32,587 bases of DNA from Planctomycetaceae bacterium (GTDB lineage Bacteria; Planctomycetota; Planctomycetia; Pirellulales; Pirellulaceae), in contig SKZY01000447.1 in the NCBI GenBank assembly GCA_007127095.1, positions 1-32,587 of the forward strand, given 5' to 3'. The notes beneath the pieces are model-generated. The model saw only the letters and a list, made by a program, of their open reading frames with translations. It ran no database searches and was not told where the DNA came from. Of the stretch, positions 18,259 through 22,891 are shown in pieces; position 1 is the first letter of the stretch, and each line of letters begins with the position of its first letter. A program made the translations under genes and the position numbers.

Positions 18259-18789
18259 CTACCCACCGAGCGGCTGATCTGGAAGGGAACGATTCGATGA
18301 GGAGTGTCCCGACACGAGCGAGGCCGAAGCGTGATTTCGCTCGCGGACGATCGCGGTCAGGTCGATGGCAGTGAGCGTTATATACCAAAATAAGATGTTG
18401 AAAACCGCCTCAGGGCGTTCCAAGGGCGAGAAAACCCACAATCCGCCAAGGATCGCGAACGTCCCAACGAGCCGAATCGACATCGAAACGAGCAGCGAAA
18501 CGAGCGGGTCGCCTCCGATCCCACGACTGAGCACCCGATGCGCCCCTGCCGTGACGAGCAGAAAGCCGAACCCAGTGGCGACGAACCAACTCGTCTGAAC
18601 CGGTAACCACCACTGCGCAACCAACAGATGCCCGCCGCAGGCGAAGCCGACAATCGCGATCAACGCGAAGACACTGATCGACTCGCCGCCGATTTTCGCC
18701 GGCCGGGCGACAGTGCGGCTGACCGCCGATACGCACGCCGCCGAATGGCGTGGGTCGGTCGCGGCTGTGATCGGGGACGGTTGGGACAT
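18259..18789 (-). CDS. atpI: AtpI-like four-span membrane protein of the ATP synthase operon
   Basis: The 176-residue product has a polar N-terminus of about 35 residues and four predicted spans, near residues 39-61, 68-88, 96-121 and 128-149, followed by a hydrophilic tail. AtpI is a poorly conserved four-span protein, encoded between atpZ and atpB in many bacteria, that helps c-ring assembly and possibly magnesium uptake. The family call rests on topology and operon position more than on sequence. The ATG at 18789 is preceded by AAGG 4 nt away; a TTG one codon upstream is less likely. Confidence 0.72.
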   Translation of the reverse strand: MSQPSPITAATDPRHSAACVSAVSRTVARPAKIGGESISVFALIAIVGFACGGHLLVAQWWLPVQTSWFVATGFGFLLVTAGAHRVLSRGIGGDPLVSLLVSMSIRLVGTFAILGGLWVFSPLERPEAVFNILFWYITLTAIDLTAIVRERNHASASLVSGHSSSNRSLPDQPLGG

Positions 18790-18848
18790 CAATCCTTGGT
18801 CGGGTCGGTTGAACGGTGATTCGGTCGGTAGAACGCAGCGGGTTCGCT

Positions 18849-19166
18849 TCAGTCAGGTTGGTCGGTCGTTTCGTCGCGTTGTCGCAATCGGTCCTGCAGG
18901 CTGGCCTTCATCGCCATCCGGATAAACCGATACAGCCCGGCAGCGAAGCCGACGATGGCACCCAACGCCGTCGCGATCAAAGTCGTGTTGCCGAGCGTGC
19001 GATCGATCGCATAACCGATCGCGGCCATCACGATCGACGCCCCGCCCAGTTCCAAACCGGCACCAGCAAACCGCATCGATTCAGCGGCGAAGATTCGCTT
19101 CGCCGCGTCAGTCCTCGCCGTCGAGGCGTCAGCGTCGCGGTCCCAATCGGGGTTCGGGTCGGTCAT
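18849..19166 (-). CDS. atpZ: AtpZ-type ATP synthase operon protein (ATPase gene 1 family)
   Basis: The 105-residue protein has two membrane spans, 'LELGGASIVMAAIGYAIDRT' (about residues 37-56) and 'ATALGAIVGFAAGLYRFIRM' (about 64-83), the pattern of the AtpZ/ATPase_gene1 family. In other bacteria AtpZ forms a complex with AtpI and may bring magnesium or calcium to the synthase. The frame continues upstream to 19268, but a strong AGGAGG site lies at the right distance from the ATG at 19166, and the extra residues are not membrane-like. It opens the atp cluster, 76 nt behind the oleA homologue. Confidence 0.85.
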   Translation of the reverse strand: MTDPNPDWDRDADASTARTDAAKRIFAAESMRFAGAGLELGGASIVMAAIGYAIDRTLGNTTLIATALGAIVGFAAGLYRFIRMAMKASLQDRLRQRDETTDQPD

Positions 19167-19170
19167 CGGG

Positions 19171-19178
19171 CACCTCCT
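19171..19178 (-). promoter_or_regulatory. Strong ribosome binding site that fixes the atpZ start
   Basis: On the minus strand AGGAGGTG precedes the ATG at 19166 by 4 nt (6 nt from the AGGAGG core). Such a clear Shine-Dalgarno match is rare in this window. It decides the start in favour of the 105-residue AtpZ over the 139-residue frame. Confidence 0.85.
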
Positions 19179-19242
19179 CAGTCGCGGCAACAATCGCCAC
19201 GTCAGAGATTTCGACAGAGTTTGATCGCGAATAGCCGATTTT

Positions 19243-20370
19243 CTAGGGGCTGTGACCGATCGCCGCACCCTCGACTTCAGCGGGAAAATCGCCCCGAACG
19301 ACGGTCTCGCCCCAACGTACCGCGACCATCACGCTGTTGATACCGCTGCCGATCCCCATCAACGCCACTTGGTGGCCGGATTCGATCGCCCCGCGGTGGG
19401 CGGCGTCGGCAAGCGTGATCGGAAGCGCCACCGATCCGGTGTTACCCATCCAGGGGTAGGTGACGTGGTCGGTGGCCGTCGGCAGTCCGAGTGTGTCGAG
19501 CATCAGCCCGCGGTGCTTGCCGCCGACCTGATGACAGACCGTACGATCGATCGACTGACGGGTCCAACCCGCAGCGGGCAGGAACCGAGCGAAGGCGGCG
19601 GCCCCGGTAGCGATCCCCTCACGCAGCAGCAGTTCGCTGTCAGTGTCCATTACCGGCTGCATCGACGCGCCGGCGGAGTCATCGTCACTGCGACAGAGGT
19701 CGTGAAACTCGGTCCGTGCGGCCGCGGCCGCGGCCAGGAATTCCGAGCCTTCGCCGACGACCTCACCACGGTTCGACAGGTCGCGGTGCGTCAGCAACCA
19801 AGCACACGACCCGCTGCCGATCGTCAGAGACGCGAACGCCGGCTTGACGCTCTGGCGGGTCAGCCGGGTGTCGCCGTTGAGCACTTCGATCGTCCGGTCG
19901 AGCAACGGACGGCTGTTTTCGGTCCCGACGACAATCCCCGCCGAAATCACACCCGCCTCGATCAACGTGGCGATCTGAAGGGCGCCGTTCAGCAATCCCA
20001 GACAGGCGTTGGAGACGTCATACACCCAACAATCTTGTCCCAATTCCAAGCCGTGATGGACCCGCGAGGCCGTCGCCGGTTCAAGAAAATCGCGACAAAC
20101 GCTGGCGTGGATCAGACAACCGATCTGTCGCCGATCGATCCCCGCCGCCGCGATCACGGCCCGCCCGCTGGCGATGCTCGGACCGCTCGGCATCGTCCCC
20201 GCCGGCCACACCCGCCGGCTGTTGATCCCGCTCATCAGCTCAAGCCGCCCCGGTGGCAGTTTGAGCCGGCTGTAAAGCGGCTGGAGTCTCGTTTCGATCT
20301 CGTCGCTGGTGACCACCTCCGGCGGCAACGTGACGGCGATCGCTTGCAACCGGACCTGTTCAAACTTCAC
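19243..20370 (-). CDS. oleA: OleA-type thiolase / 3-oxoacyl-ACP synthase III family protein
   Basis: The 375-residue protein is a thiolase-fold enzyme with catalytic Cys123 (NACLGLLNG), His280 (CHQVGGKH) and Asn310 (PWMGNTG). OleA also needs a glutamate in a loop about 26 residues before the cysteine (E117/C143 in Xanthomonas campestris); here E97 lies in 'CRDFLEPATAS', with the same spacing of 26. The N-terminus 'LPPEVVTSDEIETRL' and 'LPPGRLELMSGI' is also OleA-like. OleA condenses two fatty acyl-CoA molecules head to head to start long-chain olefin synthesis. OleB, OleC and OleD are not in the window. The GTG start at 20370 gives the usual short N-terminus; another GTG at 20427 would add 19 residues. 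A FabH-like role cannot be excluded. Confidence 0.82.
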   Translation of the reverse strand: MKFEQVRLQAIAVTLPPEVVTSDEIETRLQPLYSRLKLPPGRLELMSGINSRRVWPAGTMPSGPSIASGRAVIAAAGIDRRQIGCLIHASVCRDFLEPATASRVHHGLELGQDCWVYDVSNACLGLLNGALQIATLIEAGVISAGIVVGTENSRPLLDRTIEVLNGDTRLTRQSVKPAFASLTIGSGSCAWLLTHRDLSNRGEVVGEGSEFLAAAAAARTEFHDLCRSDDDSAGASMQPVMDTDSELLLREGIATGAAAFARFLPAAGWTRQSIDRTVCHQVGGKHRGLMLDTLGLPTATDHVTYPWMGNTGSVALPITLADAAHRGAIESGHQVALMGIGSGINSVMVAVRWGETVVRGDFPAEVEGAAIGHSP

Positions 20371-20918
20371 GGCGATGGGCAAACCAAGCGAGGTACAAAG
20401 CGTCAGAACCAGGCGTTCTGTAGGCACTCGTTATCGCACCCGTGGCCGCCGAGTGGAAGCTGGCGGAGCCACGAACGGGCCATGATCTTCGCCCCACAGC
20501 CGCTCGCCTGACCTCGGAATCCTTTTGCTAGCACGACCTGTAGTGCTAGCAAAAGGACATCGACGGAAGATATGCCAAGTTCCTTGCAACCCCGGTTTGC
20601 ACCGGTAGTTTCCTGCTCATCAGACGTCTGGTTCGTGCAGACGTCGACCGAACACTCACCAGCGGCCAAATGATTTGGCGAACTTTGGAGGGCCGAAAGA
20701 TTCGGAAGTCAGGGAGATTGTCAACGTCCCGGAAACCTCATCGGTGAGTCCCGACCCGTTGCCTGAGCTCTTTTCGTCATTTCTGGATCGGATTCGGTCT
20801 CTGCGAAGTTTATCGAAAACGGGTCAACCGCTTTTCGGACGTCAGGCTGTGATTCGGAGTGGGTTTTCACCATCACTATCGACCGACCGTTTCTCGCGCA
20901 ATCTCAAGGGGATCTAAG
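20371..20918. other. 548-nt gene-free region with a structured repeat unit
   Basis: This gap separates divergent oleA and the amidotransferase-like gene. Its left third (20442-20556) holds two hairpins, described separately. From about 20560 to 20900 no gene was recognised: an 80-codon plus-strand frame (20675-20917) ends one base before the next start and has no recognisable content. The octamer CAGACGTC occurs twice around 20620-20645. Promoters for both genes should lie here, but none was clear. Confidence 0.5.
20442..20556. repeat. Double-hairpin element with a perfect 14-bp inverted repeat
   Basis: The right hairpin has perfect 14-bp arms, 20521-20534 (CCTTTTGCTAGCAC) and 20543-20556, around an 8-nt loop. 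The left hairpin pairs GTGGC-CGCC (20442-20450) with GGCG-GA-GCCAC (20462-20472). Similar intergenic units starting with this CTAGCAAAAGG-type arm are familiar to me from Rhodopirellula-like genomes, but that is recollection, not a search. In this window it occurs once. It could terminate transcripts or be a non-autonomous mobile element. Confidence 0.6.
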
Positions 20919-21668
20919 ATGACGAGCAAGCCACTGATCGGGATCAACGCCGACTTCCGTCCGGCCAACCGCAGCACGCCCGCTTACGCCTATCTGTCGG
21001 CCGGCTACTTCGATTCGATCAAAGCCGCCGGTGGTATCCCGGTGGTCTGCCCTCCGTTGGCCGATGCCGACTCGGTCCGCGGACTGCTCGATGTCCTGCA
21101 CGGTTTCGTGATGATCGGTGGTGGTGACCTCGACCCCCGCCGCGACGGCTTCATGTTGCACCACACCGTCCGGTTGCTCGATCCGGCCCGAGAAACCTCC
21201 GACCGAATGCTGATGGACGAGATCGCCGAACGCCGGATGCCGGTGTTCGGGATCGGTACCGGGATGCAACTGCTCAACATTCAACAGGGCGGCAATCTGT
21301 TCCTCGATATCCGCGAAGACCTGCCAGGCGCAGTTCCTCACTTCGACGCCCAAGACCTCAATCACCGCCACACACTCGACGTCGAAAGCGATTCGCTGGT
21401 CGGACGAATCTATGGTGACGGCGAGATCCGTGTCAGCAGCCGTCACCACATGGCGATCGATGAGGTCGCCCCGGGGTTCCGTGTCACCGCCCGCTGCCCC
21501 GATGGCGTGATCGAAGCGATCGAGTCAGAAATGCTCGACTGGTACGCGATCGGTACCCAATTCCACCCCGAGTGCGGAGCCGCCTCGGCACTCGATATCC
21601 GACTGTTCGAAGAGTTTGTCGATGCGGTCGCCGCCCGTGAAGGTCAGGCTGTCCGATTGGTCGCCTAG
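20919..21668 (+). CDS. Class I glutamine amidotransferase-fold protein (peptidase C26/PuuD-like) lacking the catalytic cysteine
   Basis: The 249-residue product follows the C26 fold: 'PLIGINADFR' at the N-terminus, 'GFVMIGGGDLDP' (oxyanion strand, about 62-73), the elbow 'GIGTGMQLLN' (111-120) and 'GTQFHPE' with H216 and E218. In active enzymes the elbow is GICxGxQ, so the nucleophile is replaced by G113. This predicts loss of glutaminase or gamma-glutamyl hydrolase activity. The rest of the fold looks intact, so a binding or regulatory role is plausible, and decay is less likely. The ATG at 20919 has AAGGGG 8 nt upstream; an in-frame start at 20859 would add residues unlike the family. It stands alone, followed by a 1.2 kb gene-free region. 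Confidence 0.85.
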   Translation: MTSKPLIGINADFRPANRSTPAYAYLSAGYFDSIKAAGGIPVVCPPLADADSVRGLLDVLHGFVMIGGGDLDPRRDGFMLHHTVRLLDPARETSDRMLMDEIAERRMPVFGIGTGMQLLNIQQGGNLFLDIREDLPGAVPHFDAQDLNHRHTLDVESDSLVGRIYGDGEIRVSSRHHMAIDEVAPGFRVTARCPDGVIEAIESEMLDWYAIGTQFHPECGAASALDIRLFEEFVDAVAAREGQAVRLVA

Positions 21669-21760
21669 CACTCAAGAAAAACGACACTCGGCTCGGAGCG
21701 GCCGGGACCGACCGCCAGCGAAAGGTCCGCTGGCCTGCAGAGATTTCAGGAGGATACGGA

Positions 21761-21835
21761 GCATCATTCGGTCCGAATTGGCCGCCGAGGGAACGGCGGT
21801 ATCAGAACGGATTCGTGCGGACTGACGAATGATGC
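21761..21835. repeat. 75-nt long stem-loop downstream of the amidotransferase-like gene
   Basis: The outer arms are 21761-21770 (GCATCATTCG) and 21826-21835 (CGAATGATGC), perfect over 10 bp. They continue as GTCCG (21771-21775) with CGGAC (21818-21822) after a 3-nt bulge. Inside, CCGCCG (21782-21787) and CGGCGG (21794-21799) form a second stem around AGGGAA. It lies 93 nt past the upstream gene. It may be a structured RNA, a terminator or a relic of a miniature element. Confidence 0.65.
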
Positions 21836-21889
21836 GACCGGGGCGACGGAGTTGCCCGCCAACAGGACGCAGGATGATTAGCGAGCGAT

Positions 21890-21926
21890 GCGGCCGGACG
21901 AACCTTTTTTAGGTACGTCCGGCCGC
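21890..21926. terminator. Long palindrome at the head of the tandem array, possible bidirectional terminator
   Basis: Arms of 16 bp (21890-21905 and 21911-21926) pair with one A-A mismatch around a TTTTT loop. The right arm is the beginning of the first 71-bp repeat unit, while the left arm has no counterpart in the later units. A T-run follows at 21932-21936. A terminator for the gene ending at 21668 is possible, though it is 220 nt away. Confidence 0.5.
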
Positions 21927-22230
21927 GTTCGTTTTTACACGTCTGTTTGCTCAAGAATCAACTCGGCACGCCACCTTTTTTAGGTACGTCCGGCCGCGTT
22001 CGTTTTTACACGTCTTGGTTGCTCAAGAATCAATTCAGCACGCCACCTTTTTTAGGTACGTCCGGCCGCGTTCGTTGCCACACGCATGGTTGCTGAGGAA
22101 TCAATTCGGCACGCCACCTTTTTAGGTACGTCCGGCCGCGTTCGTTTTTACACGTCTGTTTGCTCAAGAATCAACTCGGCACGCCATCTTTTACAGGTAC
22201 GTCCGGCCGCGTTCGTTTTTGCACGTCTGG
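21911..22230. repeat. Tandem array of about 71 bp, 4.5 copies
   Basis: Units begin with AGGTACGTCCGGCCGCGTTC at 21911, 21982, 22054, 22124 and 22195, so the spacing is 71, 72, 70 and 71. The first four units are complete; the fifth breaks off at about 22230, where another repeat begins. Units 1 and 4 are almost identical across their full length, while 2 and 3 carry a few substitutions, as expected for a recombining minisatellite. Each unit ends in a GCCACCTTTTTT-like tract. There are no unique spacers and no coding frame across the array. Confidence 0.93.
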
Positions 22231-22299
22231 GCTCTATCCGAAAGCCCTTATCCGAACGGCCTTAGCCGCGGTTACTGGCGGGCCAGCCTCCTGAAAACC
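22231..22299 (+). repeat. Dispersed repeat, inverted copy of 9218-9288
   Basis: The part 22262-22299 is the reverse complement of 9218-9255 with one mismatch. The flank 22231-22261 aligns with 9256-9288 with several differences, including CTCTATCCGAAAGCC against CTCTGTCCGAAAACC. It directly abuts the end of the 71-bp array, so the two may have been joined by insertion. Confidence 0.8.
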
Positions 22300-22426
22300 C
22301 AGACTAACGATCCTCTGGGCACGACCAGATCGCTGGGGCGTTTACTCGCAAAGATTTACGAAGGGGGCTTGGTTGTGTGATCGATTACGGCGAGCACCTC
22401 GGGATCGGGATAGACTCGACGGTGAC

Positions 22427-22644
22427 TATCCCGAAGGGATACAAGCCATTAGCCGGGGGTTGGAGCGCAGCGACCACCCCCGGAGGAGAATTGCCCGACA
22501 GATAACCGACCCCGAAAGGGGTCGCAGCGCGATGCCTTGCTGTCTCCCCTTCGGGGTGAGATCGCTCGGGGCGCCGTTTTTCCGATGGTATTCGCTCCGC
22601 TCGACCACCGGCTAATGGCCAATGGTAAAAATCCCTTCGGGATA
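22427..22644. repeat. 218-bp palindromic element with internal hairpins
   Basis: The ends are TATCCCGAAGGGATA (22427-22441) and ATCCCTTCGGGATA (22631-22644), each a small hairpin, and together they pair as an inverted repeat. The next parts pair too: GCCATTAGCCGG (22445-22456) against CCGGCTAATGGCC (22608-22620), then GAGCGCAGCGA against TTCGCTCCGCTC. Inside are CGACCCC-GAAA-GGGGTCG (22507-22524, a GNRA tetraloop), a CCGGGGGT...ACCCCCGG arm (22453-22482) and a CCCC-TTC-GGGG arm (22546-22556). There is no open frame. Planctomycete genomes contain similar repeats as I recall, so this may be a MITE-like or structured RNA element. Confidence 0.75.
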
Positions 22645-22721
22645 AAGACGCTGATCGCCGGCTGGTCGGTCAGGACCGGGATGCAAAGGCGATTAAGCCG
22701 AAAGACACGTCAGGGGGTGCT

Positions 22722-22765
22722 TAGCCCAGACGCGCTGTGGAGGCCGAAGAAACGGTTTGACAGCG
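22722..22765 (+). repeat. Hairpin repeat, second copy of the 3492-3528 element
   Basis: It opens with TAGCCCAGACG, identical to 3492-3502. The stem is CGCTGT (22733-22738) with ACAGCG (22760-22765); a T-A pair of the first copy is G-C here. Both loops contain AACGGTTT. The 3' arm overlaps the candidate -35 box at 22757-22762. Confidence 0.65.
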
Positions 22766-22787
22766 GGGCGGCCACGAACGCTATACT
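22757..22787 (+). promoter_or_regulatory. Candidate sigma-70 type promoter for the PSCyt1 gene
   Basis: TTGACA at 22757-22762 is a perfect -35 and TATACT at 22782-22787 a 5/6 match to -10. The spacer is 19 nt, longer than the optimal 17, which lowers confidence. A transcript would start near 22794, about 98 nt before the gene at 22892. The nearby palindrome at 22800-22814 lies at the expected start of the transcript. Confidence 0.45.
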
Positions 22788-22799
22788 GAGGGGGTTAAA

Positions 22800-22814
22800 G
22801 GAAATTTAATTTCC
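22800..22814. promoter_or_regulatory. Palindrome just downstream of the candidate promoter
   Basis: GGAAATT-T-AATTTCC is a perfect 7-bp inverted repeat with a single central base, 12 nt past the candidate -10. The position and A+T-rich symmetry suit a repressor operator. No matching regulator gene is adjacent. Confidence 0.35.
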
Positions 22815-22891
22815 CGCCCCACCATGCCGCTTCCCGCGATGTCTCCTCGGCATCTCTGGGGAACGCATCCGCCCGCCTTATCGGTCCTGCC

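Larger units (their letters stand above)
21669..22891. other. 1.2 kb gene-free island of hairpins, tandem and dispersed repeats
   Basis: No credible protein gene lies between the amidotransferase-like gene and the PSCyt1 gene. In order it holds a long hairpin (21761-21835), a palindrome leading a 71-bp tandem array (21890-22230), a dispersed repeat (22231-22299), plain sequence (22300-22426), a 218-bp palindromic element (22427-22644), a second conserved hairpin (22722-22765) and a probable promoter (22757-22787). The elements are detailed below. No transposase remnant was found. Confidence 0.8.

Noticed and set aside
20403-20669. 88-codon minus-strand frame upstream of oleA
   Set aside because: It is a translation of the double-hairpin repeat unit and overlaps the oleA start; no protein-like content.
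20675-20917. 80-codon plus-strand frame ending one base before the amidotransferase-like gene
   Set aside because: No ribosome binding site and no recognisable motif; the composition looks non-coding. A leader peptide cannot be fully excluded.
21911-22230. Possible CRISPR array
   Set aside because: The whole 71-bp unit repeats and there are no unique spacers between short conserved repeats; no cas gene is near.
22427-22644. Insertion sequence or group II intron
   Set aside because: There is no transposase or reverse transcriptase frame and the element is far too short for an autonomous one.
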